Assembly: GCA_905182995.1 (NCBI GenBank)
Contig: CAJJDP010000159.1
Span: 62,001-126,000, forward strand
Length of the DNA: 64,000 nucleotides
DNA from: Paramecium octaurelia
Taxonomy: Eukaryota > Ciliophora > Oligohymenophorea > Peniculida > Parameciidae
Direction: 5' to 3'
Positions 12,715 to 25,317 of the stretch are shown piece by piece. Numbering within the stretch: the stretch's first letter is position 1; every line of letters starts with the position of its first letter. The notes beneath the pieces were generated by a model. The model was not told the origin of the DNA, did not search any database, and worked only from the letters and a program-made list of their open reading frames with translations. The translations under genes were made by a program, and so were the position numbers.

Positions 12715-13640
12715 ATGGTTTTATTAAAATTATGTAGTTTAATCTAAATAAAGTTTCTCTTAAGACTTAAGGATTTGGCTATGAATAATATTTTATAGGT
12801 ATTTCAATTAATACTAAGGATAATAATTTTGTAGTTCTATCAAATTGTTACAATTATTAATAGAGGGGAATTAAATACGACTTACACTACAGGATTTCAG
12901 AATTAACGAATAAAATGCAATGATGACATTTAAATTATTGAAGTTTATCAAAAAACATAAATAACAAAATTTCTTTGAAATGGAAAATGAATTATTCTTA
13001 TTAATTAATTTATAAGAAAAGAAGTATGAGTATCATGATGAGTCTTTCAATCTATCTTAGACAAATTATAATTGTAATTTTAGAATGAATAAAAATCTGA
13101 TTCTAGAATTATTATAGGAATTTCCATAAATAGATAAATGGGATAAAATTAGATTTTATTCATTTTTTTTAGTTAGAATAAGATGGATGATAATTAATTG
13201 TAAAATGATTCTGATAGGAATTGGTGCAAAGATATTCAAATTCTATTTAGATGAATGGAGAAGAAATCACAATATGAATATATTTTAGGAACACATATCT
13301 ATTTTAATTATGAATATTATTAGATATCTGCAAATAGACAGATTGAATTGATCAAACAATATCCTAAATATAGCAATTAGATTAAGAATAATATATTTAT
13401 CTTAGTTTTTATACATTAGAAGAATAATTTAATGTTAAGTTTTATATTTACATTATAGAATTGGAATGATGACAAGTATATTATTTGGCTACCTCGTGTC
13501 TTTTTATCTAATAAGTTTAAACAATAAAGCAAGCAATTCTCGTGTTCATTTAGGTAGGATACCAATCGTATCAAAATGTTGATAATAAAAATATCTAGAT
13601 TTTATATAAGTTTTATCCTAATTAAATGCGAATGAAATAA
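12715..13640 (+). pseudogene. Coding-like stretch in shifting frames, possibly a decayed gene
   Basis: Short segments read like protein but in different frames without usable introns between all of them: TQGFGYEQYFIGISINTK near 12755-12815, a frame starting MTFKLLKFIKKHKQQ near 12925, DSDRNWCKDIQILFR near 13215, and EYILGTHIYFNYEYYQIS near 13270. A 25-nt GT...AG segment near 13435-13460 could be a surviving intron. TGA interrupts each frame. I recognise no family. It may instead be a real gene with introns I failed to place. Confidence 0.3.
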
Positions 13641-13712
13641 AATATGTATAAAAGTAGTATATTACTAAGAGATAATTATTAATTATTTTAATTTATATAA
13701 AAATAAAAGAAA

Positions 13713-13951
13713 ATGGCAAAACATTGGTTTACAACTTTACCAAGCAACTATTTTATGAGGCAATCCAGAAAGGGAGGCAGAAGGGAAATCCTATTTACAA
13801 CTTTAGGTATGAAAGTAGATTTTGAATGTTGTTAGCATTGGGATTGGCTCATTTTGGTCTTTTTGAACCATTAAGAAAATCATATTATCAGAGAGGTGTT
13901 CTTCCAGTGTGGGAAAGATCAGTTGTAAATGGATAGCCATGGACTGTTTGA
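13713..13951 (+). CDS. Small single-pass membrane protein, 69 aa
   Basis: MAKHWFTTLPSNYFMRQSRK, then a hydrophobic stretch FTTLALGLAHFGLFEPL around residues 28-44, then YYQRGVLPVWER and ending GQPWTV. One intron at 13807-13835 (29 nt) restores the frame. The basic N terminus, single helix and Trp-rich tail resemble small supernumerary subunits of mitochondrial membrane complexes, but I recognise no specific family. Confidence 0.7.
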
Positions 13952-14071
13952 GATAGCAATACACGACAAAATTTATAATAATACAAAATATAAAAATATT
14001 TATTGATATTTCTCTCTCACCTTCATGGCCCCCACCAGTTTTATTGCAAATAAAATAAAATAAATTATTTT

Positions 14072-14543
14072 ATGGCTTCCTTATCAAGCGAAGGCAGCAC
14101 AAAGGATAGTGAAACCTTAAAAGAATTATTGAAATAGAGACCCAGAATCTAAAAAAAATAACAAGCAACCAAAATTAACAAATGCAATTCAAATCCCTGT
14201 TGGAATCAGGAAGATTTAAAAAAATTAGAGAAGTGCGTTTCTATTTTGGGAACTGATTTCGATTTAATATAGTTATTATTTAAGAATAGAACTAGAAAAT
14301 AAATTATGGTTTGTATTTTTTCAATTGATTTAAACACTATAGAATAAATACAAAAAGGCCAAAATACAATATGATCGAAAGCACAAGGAGAAATTTTTAA
14401 GAATACAGGAGGCACTCAAAAAAGAAAAGGAAGTCTAAAGGCATCGTCTGGGAAGCATAGATTCAATTGATTTAGTAATAAACTTGAACATAATTTAGAA
14501 CATAGCTTTAGATATTCATGAACTTAGCACAAAAAAGGAGTGA
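14072..14543 (+). CDS. SANT/Myb-domain protein, BDP1 (TFIIIB B'')-like, 145 aa
   Basis: The central SANT domain, about residues 45-85, reads WNQEDLKKLEKCVSILGTDF then LIQLLFKNRTRKQIMNKYKK. The 'GTDF...LF.NRTR.QI.NK.K' pattern is that of BDP1, the Pol III initiation factor subunit. The flanks are basic and helical. One intron is at 14309-14342 (34 nt, the longest in the window). At 145 aa it is much shorter than yeast BDP1 (about 590), so it is either a minimal ciliate version or another SANT protein. Confidence 0.6.
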
Positions 14544-14584
14544 TAATTTTATATTAATAATATATATATTAAAATAATATAATA

Positions 14585-15902
14585 ATGAAAGGAGCACACA
14601 AACAATTCGCAAAGACGATGGAAACAAGTCTTGGTGAAAACAGAGTCAAACAATAGTAGAGATCATTGCAGGAGGGACATCAAGAAATTATAAAAAACCT
14701 AATGTCTACGATCATAGGAAAACCAACGATAGTAGAAGCCTAAAGAGTTTTAAGAGTTTTGGATTAGCTTATCTAAAATTTAGAATATTGTTTATATTTG
14801 GATACTGAATTTATTGGACGCTTTTAAACTGGAAAATTTTTAAAAGATGCTAAGTAACCGCTAACTGAAGAGACCATGAAACTATTGTAATCCTAAGCTG
14901 AAATTGAACAGAAATACAGGCCTTATGCAAATTTAGATACAGCATTAAATCAGGGAGAGGAGATAGACGAGACAAAGAAAATGGAATCAGAGAGATTAGA
15001 AAATTTACTCTAAGAAAATTTCAAGAACTTATTAAGGAGACTTTAACATTGTCCAAAGGATTATGATATCATTAAAGGAATGAAAACAAATATCAACACT
15101 GAAATGAGTGATTTGCTACATTGCGTAAAGTGTATCAAAATAGTTATGTTGAAAAAGTTGAGTACAGCATAAGAAGAATAAAATAGCCATGTTAAATAAC
15201 TGGAAGATTTAAAGTCTAAAGTATTATAATAATTCTAAATTTATAGATTGCAGGTTAAGAGAAGACTAAAAGTTAATTAGAACAAGAATTATAAAAGATT
15301 AGACAGGAAAGAGCAGCTAACATGAACAAAATGAAAGAAGAGATTGAGAAGTTGAAGTAATCTATTGCAGAAGTTAAAGCTAATAAATAAAAGAGATAAG
15401 ATCAATTGGCCAAAGAAATTTAGACTAAGTATGAGGTATTAGAAAAAGATCATAAAACAAAAGAGGATAAATTAGCAGCTGAACTATAGGCTTAGAGAGC
15501 TCGTTTCATTAAAATGAAGGATGAGAACACGTAGGAGGAGGCAACTTTGAAGAGGCGTAAATAAGTTCAAGATTAATCATTGTCTGAAGCAATACAAATA
15601 TACGATCAGATGATGGAGGAATACATGAAAAATTTAACTGATTTGTAAAGTGAATGTGCCTCAATTGAGAAATAATTGAAAGACAGATAGGAGTATTTCA
15701 AGGCAGTTGATTCAGAGAAGGGAAGAGAAAGACAATTAGAAGAGGAATTCAGAAGATTAAAAGAACTACATCAAATCGAATTAGAAAAGAAATCGGAGGC
15801 AGCCAAACATATTTAAGCCTTTTTGTAATAAGTTAAAAGTATGAAATCAAATCTATATTTATAGAACCATCTAAGAAACCAAAGAAGGCAGCTAAAAAAT
15901 GA
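14585..15902 (+). CDS. DRC10: Dynein regulatory complex subunit 10 (IQCD-like), 421 aa
   Basis: Ciliary nexin-dynein regulatory complex component. N-terminal PTIVEAQRVLRVLDQLIQNL matches the conserved IQCD/DRC10 segment (T.IEA.R...ILD.AI..). The rest is coiled coil from about residue 190 to 400. The C terminus AAKHIQAFLQQ followed by a Lys-rich tail is a remnant of the IQ motif and basic end of the family. Introns: 15221-15246 and 15839-15864 (26 nt each); splicing gives 422 codons. Confidence 0.75.
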
Positions 15903-15948
15903 ATGTTAATTTTATATAAAAATTAGTTCCATATTAATTTCTATGCAA

Positions 15949-18621
15949 TCATTATGGCTGTTTACAATTTATGCAAACATAGGTTGAATCCTTATAATCA
16001 TTTGGCATGATATAAGCTTCATAATTATATAACTATCCGCATTTCTAACATTTTAGAGCATTTAGAAATCTAACGCCTTCATTGCAAATTGGTATTTAAT
16101 CATTTCCGAATTTTTTATAATTTACTCTACTTTCGCAATAGCATCCACAATATATACATTAGAGGTTCCCTTTGACGCATTTCGATTTACATTAATCACA
16201 TTTCTCAGGTATTATCCCTACTTTAACTACCTAGTTATAAAAGCATTTATATTGTTTTCTACAACAAACACAAGTAAGTTGAATTGGTTCTTTGTCTTCT
16301 AAGCAATTATTACAAATGCAAGAGTGTTACTTTAAATAATCAACATACTTTAAATCTTAAAATTCTCCACATACCTAACAGATAACATACACGACATCAT
16401 CGCAACTCCAAGAGATTGATTTATTTATGTCATCAATATCATTTGAGTTAGATGGGAGCTCTTAATTATCTTAAAAAGGCTTTAAATTGAGTTCTTTGCA
16501 AATGCGGTGGCAATAACGATGCTATTGTTAAAAAAACAAATGAACTCCATTTTCTTTAAAATCGGTTTCATCATCCAGCATCTCACGAATCTTTTCATCC
16601 ATTGTATGAATACATGGATCGGATAAGATATAGTTCTTGCCTTGTAAGTCTGTGATAATTAGTGATCCCAAGGTAGCTGTATATGAATAATGAGAGAAAG
16701 CTGTGTAATAGTATTCATCTTTATCAGCATATTTGGTGTTATTTGTATATTTTTTCCATTCACAAAAATTTGGTAGGTCTATATAAGTTTCAGCAAAAAT
16801 TTAAGTAACGCCCATGAATGGTTTTTCTAATTCATAAATAATTGGAGAAACATAAAATATTGGAGGCACTCCCTAGATGGATTATGTTTTTTATCTAAAA
16901 CTATCCGCTAATTATTAGGCGATTAGTAAAGAAGTATATCTCTTTTTTATGAACATTGAATATAGTTCAATATCCTTTTACGATAATTCTTTGTTTTGCT
17001 CATATGATTATACGATAAAATTTGGTAATTTTAAAACTAAGTTTCTATTAAGTACTACATCAAACAATTTAAATATTTAACATAAAGACCCTCTATCTTT
17101 AGCTGGAAGGATTTCTTAATTATTATTGATGATTAATAAGGTTTCTCCTTGAACACTATTATCCTCTTGCTGTTTTTTAAAATTCTTCCAATAATCAATA
17201 TTATTCTCAATTAGTAAAGAATTATTCATATCGAATGGTTTGGATTTTAAAAATTTCGCTCTTATTCTTATAGTTTTCTTAGTTTAAGAAGTTTTTGTCT
17301 CAGATTACTACAAGGATTATTAAAGAGAAAAAAGAACTTATTGTTTAAAATCATCTGGAGTGCTAGCGGTAATTTTTAGGGTAGGAAAGGCAATTTACAT
17401 TTTTTTAAACATCAAGTCAGTGGCATCTGTGATTTTGTAACAAGTAAAGAAGTTGTTTTTTTTTAATTGAAAATACTTTTGCATTATATTCTCTAAATCT
17501 CCTTCCTGCACTTTATCAAAATGATGGTCTTACAAATTTTCATGATAAGGACCATGACAGGGATTGTCACATATTAAAAATGTGCAAAGGACGCTTTCTT
17601 CATCCTTACTGATATTCAACCTAAATCCTTTTTCTAATGCTCCAATAACATCCTCTGGATCATCACCTCCTCCTTTAGCTTACAACTGTTTCAGAAATTC
17701 AAAGATAATCTTCGGATCAGAGGTGAACTCACGATATAACAAATTCTCATCATCGCCGAAATCTCTATAGGCTACTATAGCTGTTCTTATGATATTCTTT
17801 TTTTTATCAATCTGAGTCTGGAATTCCTCTATGATATTATGAATATTCGACTTAGCAGAAGTCAGCCATCTTTGCATGCTTCCTGTGATATCAAGTATAA
17901 ATAAAACATCTATCACTTAAGCCTTCTAGACCATCTTTTTTATTTGATTTGTGTATATCTTTTCAAAGTAGGCATCAGCTATGTCTGATCTCGTAAACTT
18001 TTCTGATGACACCATAATTGATGTAGATTAGTCAAAAAGACATGATTTTCTTCTTGTGTCTCTGATGTCAGCATAACTGGTATTTTTTAAGCATTCCCAA
18101 TCTACATGAATTTTAGAACAACTAGTTTAAAATTGGCATAAACCACGCAAGTATTCTAAGCACATATAGTCTGGCACTTTATGATTTCCATTATCTTCTA
18201 TTAATTCTGGATTCATATTATGAATATTAAATTTTGCATATGCATCCTTTTTTATCTCTTCCCAACTTACATGTTTTAGCTTACATTCTTCTTTGTTGCT
18301 GCATTCATCAATTATGTCCACAATACAGACCCCTTCAGCCCATTTTCGATGTAAAAATCTGCAATTTTGTTTATCTTCACATTTATTCTATTTTTTGCAA
18401 AGGTTAAAAGCAAAGACCCCATTAATTTTTTATTATTGGAAACATCTTTTAAACTCTTTATTACTCAAATCCAATAAAGTTCCATCGCAATTTGCTTCCT
18501 TATTTTGCAAATGCAAAATACAAACTCCAGCATAGCATCTTGGATGCAGCAAATTACAATCTTCATCCTTACATTAGATATTAGATGGGCAAAGGTCCTT
18601 TATTCTTTTTTAATAATACAT
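15949..18621 (-). CDS. VWA domain-alpha-kinase with zinc-binding ends, 890 aa
   Basis: Intronless. Residues 1-200 contain several Cys/His clusters like CCCH repeats (CPSNIQCKDEDCNLLHPRC, CKKQNKCEDKQNCRFLH). A von Willebrand A domain follows at about 235-400 with the MIDAS-type start DVLFILDITGSM. An atypical alpha-kinase domain lies at about 490-735: NLVLKLPNFI, YYYTAFSHYSYTATLGSL, TDLQGKNYILSDPCIHT, and GVHLFFQQQHRYCHRICKEL, whose His/Cys residues bind structural zinc. The last 150 residues are a Cys-rich zinc-ribbon-like region. Related to Dictyostelium VwkA. Start at 18621; the stop is 46 bp from DRC10. Confidence 0.88.
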
Positions 18622-18704
18622 TTTTTATTGTTAATATTGCAATAAATCTTATTAAATAGAAAAATTAATCTCATAGAACTTTAAAAACGCACGTAATAAT
18701 AAAA

Positions 18705-20900
18705 TCAAATCCTAAGCTTTTGTTCATATAATTATCTATTTTATTGTAGCTTATTAAGTCTATCTCTCACTTCACTCAAGCTATCATTTTTAATGAATGA
18801 ATTTTCTTTTGAAAATTCTAATTTCTTTTTGGGACTAGGAGTGTCTGATTCAAAATTTTCAGATGATTTTAAAATCTTTTTCATGTACTTGGCATGCTTA
18901 TGAGCAGATTCTAATAATTCTTATATGGTTTTTCCATTGGGGCTCTCTTATTTTTATTTCTTTGGAATATTCAAATTTTATTATGACAACTAATTTTAAT
19001 ATTATGAAGTTTTCATTTGAGAAGATAGACTCTAACGACTGTCTTTGAGTGTTCCAAGATTTCCTAATTGAGACTTTAATTTTAAAATCTCTGCATCCTT
19101 TTCTCTAAGTTTATTCTGTAACTAGTTATTTAATTCAGTTAATTCTTTATTCAATCCAATAATGGTTTGTACTTCTAGAGCTTAAGGTTTCTGTAAATCC
19201 GAATATATACTCGTACGCAATAAGCTAAGTTCTTACATTAATTTTGCATTTTAAGTTTACAATGATTCAATCCTATGATTAGCAATAGTTAAGCCTTCAG
19301 ATAACTTTTAGTGTTGCTATAATGAACTACTTGTTTGAGAAGCCAAAGTCTTATTTTAAGATTGCAAATTTCCAATCTCAAATTCATATTACTAGATCAA
19401 AACGCCTCTTTATTAGAATGATTCCCTTTCCTTGCTATATTATTCTACCAACTATTCATTCACTTGCTGTTCATAACTTAATTGCTCAGTTAATTCACTC
19501 AATTAGTTCTTAAATTGATTTAGTTAAGATGTTTCATCATCCTAATATTATTTAAGGGAATCCTTGAAGTTGTGTAACTAATTTGTCAGACCATCAATTT
19601 CTTCATTTTTTACTTTAAGTTGATTTTCCAATTCATCAATAAATTCTTCATATTTATCTAATTTTGAAATTGCATCTTTTTAAAATGTTTGGTGTCTCTA
19701 ACATTATTACTTAAGATCTTTAATTTAGCTTTCTTGATTTGCCATAGTATTAGTGTAATTCTCAACTTAAGCCTATAAAGTATTGATGTCTTCACTTTTG
19801 ACATCTAAGAGTTTTCTCAAATCACTATTGCATTATTCCAATTCCACAAACTTAGACTTCAATTCTCGATTGATTTTTTCTAAGGCACTTCTTTCATCAC
19901 TTTCTATCTATAGAGTCTTAGTTAAGTATTCTTTCTCTGTTGTAACTGGCTAAGCTCGTTTAGATATAGCAATAGCATAATTTATTCCAACTCCGAAATG
20001 TTAGATGTTCTTCAACACTTTAACTGCCTCTGTTCTAGTCTATGTATCTCCCACTCCCAATTCTCCATTTACATTACTCCCCCATGAATACAACTATCCT
20101 TAAGTGTCTACACCTAATCCAAGAGTTCCATTTAATTTTACATCAACAATATCAGGTAGAAACAATGTTGGTTTAGTAAATGTTCCAAAACAACCTGATC
20201 CCCAAATATATAGATTTCCAGAACTGATTGCAGCTGAATGGTTTCCTGCTGCTATTTAGTCCACCTTTGGAATATCAACCAACAAAGGTTTGAAGGAATT
20301 CTTTACTCCTTATACACCTAATTATCCTAAATTATTAGATCCGCAAGCTAATAACTATTAATTAACTTTAATTAATGAGTGTGAAACTCCACATGCTACA
20401 GTCAAAACATTATCCATTACATGAGTGACTTCATTTATTCTCTTTGTATTTTGAATACCACATTATCCTGAATCATTTGCTCCTAAAGCATATAATTGAT
20501 TTTTGTTATTTATCATCATAGTATGTCTAGCACCACATTTAACATATCTTATCGATTGTCCTATTTGTTTAGGTTGCGTGATATCATTCAATACCTTTCC
20601 CCAAACAAAAGCATTATTGTTAATATTCAAAGAAATGTTGTGATTCCAACCACAATCCATATCGATGATATTTGATTATATTAATTAAGGTGTCAAAGAT
20701 CTCTCTGAGTAATCATCACTTCCTATTCCTAATACACCATAATTATTTGTCCCTAATGCATATAGTTAATTGGTATTAGATAGAAATAGCATATGCTCTT
20801 CACCACATGATACTTTGGTTATTTGGAAATTTATGATTATCTGTTTAGGTATAGTAGTTTCTTCTTATGAAGGTGTCGTTCCCCAAATATAAACTGACAT
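18705..20900 (-). CDS. RCC1-repeat coiled-coil protein, 731 aa
   Basis: Starts MSVYIWGTTPSQEE. About six to seven RCC1 blades occupy residues 1-310: ISCGEEHMLFLSN-type motifs, YALGTNNYGVLGIG, VKCGARHTMMINN, YALGANDSGQCG, IAAGNHSAAISSG, LYSWGSNVNGELGVGD. From about 325 to 640 there is a long coiled coil, then a Ser/Lys tail. No intron is needed. RCC1 propellers serve as guanine-exchange or scaffolding modules; the specific partner is unknown. Confidence 0.92.
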
Positions 20901-21073
20901 TTTAATCGTTAAATTCAAAATATTTAATAATAAATATTAATTTACCAATTTCAAGTTTACTAAGAATTATTTGTTTCTACATTAAGAACTCATTTGGAAT
21001 CTCTAAGGGTATATCCCAAATAATCTGAAATTATTTATAAAGTAAAAAAAACAATTAGAATATTCAATCTTGT

Positions 21074-23053
21074 TCAAATCATTAAAAATTTATTACAAAT
21101 TTAACGAATGTTTTCCTTTACATCTGAACTTTCAAGATCGTCATTTGTATCTGGTAAATTGCTTATTCTTTTATTTAATTCCTTCAAATCTTAAATTGCT
21201 TCATTCATCAAATTTTCTTATTTCTCATTTTTCACTAAAACTGTTCTGCTACTTTATAGGGCATTTTTTCCAATTTATAAAGATTGAAGTAGTGTGTAAA
21301 TAACTTTCATTTACATAGTTATTATTTCATGAAGTTCACTCATTCTTGTTGAATTGTTGAGTTTTTTAACTATCATTTCTGTTAATATATCGCAATTATA
21401 TACAATTGTTTAGACAGATTGGCTTCGTTTAGTATTTTACAATAACCATTTCAAAGCATCTTACAGTTTTTAATCATTTTTCACCAATTACTCAGTTCTT
21501 CGAGTATCTGTTTTTATTTGATTCAATATTACTTTGTATATTAGATCTAAATATTTATTTTTTAATAGCTCATTCTAGTTTAATGTCTAAGTAATGTAAT
21601 ATTTTATCTGATCTTTAATAGTTGTGTTCTCCCTATAACTGAATTCTTCTTAAAATAGCTCTAGAAGCTCAAATAATTCTTAATTTGAAACACCATTACT
21701 TTACTCTTATTCTTAAAATTCAATAAGTATTTATTGAAATTATTCTACCTCTGAAAAGATCTTCTAAAAGCTAGTTTTCATTTCATTAAACTCTTAAATA
21801 TCAATTGATAATTATGGAGGTTATTTACTTACAGTTGAAGTTGATTATAAACTGGAATATTTTATCTACTTCTTTTGTACCTTTTAATTACTGAAACAAG
21901 ATTAATTTTCTTTGTTTTCATCTTGAATATTTTCTTGAATGGCTAATTGTTTTATTGCCTTTTCAATATTTTATATATTCTCCAATATAATTTCAGATTT
22001 CTATTGTAATTCTTGCTCTGTCTTAATTACTAATTCTTACAATGATGAGATTTCTAATTATTAGATTTAAATGACATCATTTGCTTATTGATTTAGTTTA
22101 ATTAATTCTTCAAAATCTCTTTAATCATACTACTCTAAATTCGATTTCAATTATTTAATAAACTCTTGTTGAATCTTGTTTTTTTCTCTTAAAATCCAGA
22201 CCTCTTCAGATAATCCAATTATTTATGATTCCAAATCTGCATTAGATTTAATAAAATTTTCAATTTAAGAACTCTAAATTCTTTGATTTAATTAGTTAAT
22301 TGCTTTAGAAATAGCTTCTTCTATAAATTAAACAAATTCTTGTTGAAGACTTAAAGTGTTTTGCAAATCAAAATCAGAAAAATTAATTTCAATTGTTTAG
22401 ATTTCTTAACATCTCTTTGGAGTTGGTATAGTTTATAATTTTGAAACTCTTGAAGATTGGATTTTGGTTTCTTAGAGAAACTTATCAGCTTCTTCTAGAC
22501 CTTTAAAATTGAAATTTGATGCCAATGATAAATCTAATTTAAACTTATTACACGAAGCCTGATTAACATTTTATTATTAGGTAGTTGTTTGATGAGTCTT
22601 TGAAGATTAATTCAGAAAATTTTATCTATTTTCTTTATTATTTATTTTTTCTTTTAGCAAGTCTTAAATATCGCGTTTAAGATTTTCATTCTCTTACATT
22701 ATCTATTCGTATTGCTTAAATTTAGATTTTAATTTTTTATGAGCTTTAGTTTTAGTTTCTAATTTAAGCTTGAGATCTGCATTTTCCTATTTTAATTGTT
22801 CTATCAATAAATCATTCTTATTAAATTAAAATGTAGAATATTGTTATTGCTATTGCTATTGATTATGATGAAATGGTTGAACTGATGCTAGTTATTATTC
22901 TAAAAATTGATTTTATTCTTTGACCTTTGTTAATTCTTCAGCAGACTTTTGTAATAAATATTCATAATCCTGTAATAAATTGACATCTTAACTAAATGAA
23001 TAAGCTGAATCGCTTTTGCAACTACCACTTTTTTTATATTTTTAAACCGACAT
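21074..23053 (-). CDS. Long coiled-coil protein, 659 aa
   Basis: MSVQKYKKSGSCKSDSAYSF start. Heptad-rich Gln/Glu/Lys/Leu sequence covers most of the length, with a Gln run near residue 75-85 and a Ser/Thr-rich gap near 170-240. The C-terminal third has LTEMIVKKLNNSTRMSELHE. Intronless. No named family could be assigned; basal body or cytoskeletal roles are common for such proteins but are only a guess. Confidence 0.8.
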
Positions 23054-23098
23054 GTAATCTGTTAATTAAAATTAATTAGTGTTTGTGTATATAAATTA

Positions 23099-23980
23099 TC
23101 ATTCTTTTGAAACTAATCTTCCTTAATCCCAAATTCCCACAATTTCCTTCTCATCAAGTTCTATAAGCTCATCAAGACCATGTTGCTTCCCTTATACCAA
23201 AGTCCCTTTGAATGTTTAACCATCTTAAAAGTAAAAGATATCTTGTCCATCATTTTTATTTTCCTTATAATCTCCAACACATGTATTTCCATTAGGCCAT
23301 TTAAAGGTGCCTTTACCATGCATCTGATTCTGAAACCACTCACCAGTGTACTCTTTACCATCTGACCATTTGTACTTTCCAAATCCTTGAATCTAAACAT
23401 TTAAATAAAATCCTTCGTAACTATTACAATTAGCCCATTAATATATCTCTGTTCCATTTTTCATACCATTTAGATATTATCCCTAATGTGAATCACCTGA
23501 TATCCAATATTTCATAGCATAACCATTCTTTTAATTATCCTTCCATTCTCATTATCCACAAATTTGCCAAACCCAAATTATAAATCATTCATCCAATTAC
23601 TTTCCTGCAAATTACAAAACCTAAATTTAAAATAATATTATCCATCTGCCTAAATCAGTCTGACAAATCCATTAGCTTAATTATTTTGGCAGTATCCTTC
23701 ATAATATGTACCATCATCTGGCCAGAATTAATGTCATCTGCCTTATTTTGATCTGTTCTTCAATTATCCAACAAACACTAGGCCAGTGTCTATAAATTTC
23801 TATAATACTCTGGATCCAATTTACTTAAGGAGGTAATGATATAGAATCAATAAATTTGGTATCATACTCCAGATCATATTTAATAGATGATAATGTGTTA
23901 ATGATTTGAAGAACTCTCAAATTTTGAGATTTCTGGTTTTGACTACTATTCGATTGTATCTTGTATAACTTCAATTTAAC
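23099..23980 (-). pseudogene. MORN-repeat gene, apparently broken
   Basis: MORN repeats are clear (PDDGTYYEGYCQNNQANGF, SDGKEYTGEWFQNQMHGKG, PNGNTCVGDYKENKNDGQ), preceded by YDTKFIDSISLPPQ and a plausible 25-nt intron. The reading frame is damaged. A TGA at 23736-23734 stands inside a repeat where Trp or Lys is usual (GR-stop-HQFWPDDG), a frame change is needed near 23549-23556 between GFGKFVDN and EWKDNQKNGYA with several residues missing, and a residue block FKFRFCNLQ interrupts a repeat. Either a pseudogene or a gene with sequence errors or missed introns. The C terminus ends at TGA 23101. Confidence 0.6.
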
Positions 23981-24162
23981 ATTAGTTTTCACTATTAGCT
24001 TTATTAGGGTTATTATAATTAAAAGTCTCTACTTTTGTGAAATCACATTTGCTTTAGATTGATCTTTCCTTTATTTCTGATCGAGGAGATGTAAACTATA
24101 TTAGATATTTTTGATACCTGAACTAAAATATATTTATTTAGATGTATTTTTTATCACTTAAA

Positions 24163-25317
24163 TCATTTTGGTTTATTAGAGTGGTTTCTAATATTCTAGA
24201 ATTTGGATTTATTTTCCTTAAGAAGGCTCATACATGAGTTTTAGGTTGTTGTAGATTAAATTTGAATTTATGGTTCTAATCTTTGAGAAGTTTGCTGCTT
24301 TATGACACAAACAGTACACCAATAAGATTTTAATTTATATATTTTTATAGTATATTAACTAAATCTCATCTAATATATTGGTTTTCGTCCTTAGCATAAC
24401 TTTACTACATTCTTGATTGATTCATTCTAGATTATTGCATTATAGCTAAAATATACTGGGAAGGCCTTACATTAATTTTTACATGATTTGTCCAACCTAG
24501 TCATCTCTTGAACCTATTGGCTTTCTAATTCCTTTCTAACATTTTGGTATTTTTATAATAATCTAATTTGAGAATATACAACTAAAATACTTTTCTAATT
24601 CTTAGGATCTGATCTTTCTTTGCTCTTCTTGTCCACTTAAAATTCTTTATGCGAGTGCATTCAATTCATTAATCTATTTTTATCTAAGTTAGGTAATCAG
24701 ATTTCTTATTTTTTATTGTCTTCCTGTTGTCCATTTCTCTAATTCGTCTCTCTCTTGGGCCAAGATTTTTTATTAGATTAAATGGGCTTCCATATAACTA
24801 TATAATTAATTGAACTGCTATACTTTTCTTATTTAGCTAATTACTCTTCTGTCTTTCTTAATGCCAATAACTCAGCAGAGTCCTTTGGTTTTACAGGAAT
24901 AGAATTCTCAAGTTCTTCTGAAAACTGTCTCAACTCATCCTCGTGTCTTTAAAGAGTTTACTCCTTAACCTTTTGAGCTTCCTAATCAAACTCCATCATT
25001 TTTTAATCCCAAAATGTATTGAATTGATTAAATTCCTCACAGTGAGCTTTTTCAATTTCCTATTTTTCAGAACAATGTCTATCTTTCACGTCTCCTTTAT
25101 TTTTAGAATCCAGTTCCTTTTTAAGTTCAGCCAGTCTCTTTTTTGCTTGATCAGCCTCAAGGTATTTTCCACCCTTTTCGCAGCTCTTTTAATGATCGTA
25201 TAAGATTTAACTAACATCAGATTAAATAAATTACATATATTCCTCTAAGTCTCCCTATTAAGCTGGTAGCGTATTAGTATTCTTTCTAGATGATGTTGGT
25301 CTTTAAAATGTACTCAT
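24163..25317 (-). CDS. Coiled-coil protein, about 356-366 aa, 3' end uncertain
   Basis: MSTFQRPTSSRKNTNTLPAQ start, then FIQSDVSQILYDHQKSCEKG, KYLEADQAKKRLAELKKEL and a charged coiled coil to about residue 265. Introns at 24798-24823 (26 nt) and 24563-24590 (28 nt) are required. A third 30-nt candidate (GTATAT...TCTAG, about 24442-24471) is in frame either way. The C-terminal 90 residues after KNQCKAFP look less like protein, so the true end may differ. No family assigned. Confidence 0.65.

Noticed and set aside
23734-23736. In-frame TGA in the MORN gene as selenocysteine
   Set aside because: MORN proteins do not use selenocysteine, the position usually holds an ordinary residue, and a second independent frame break lies downstream.
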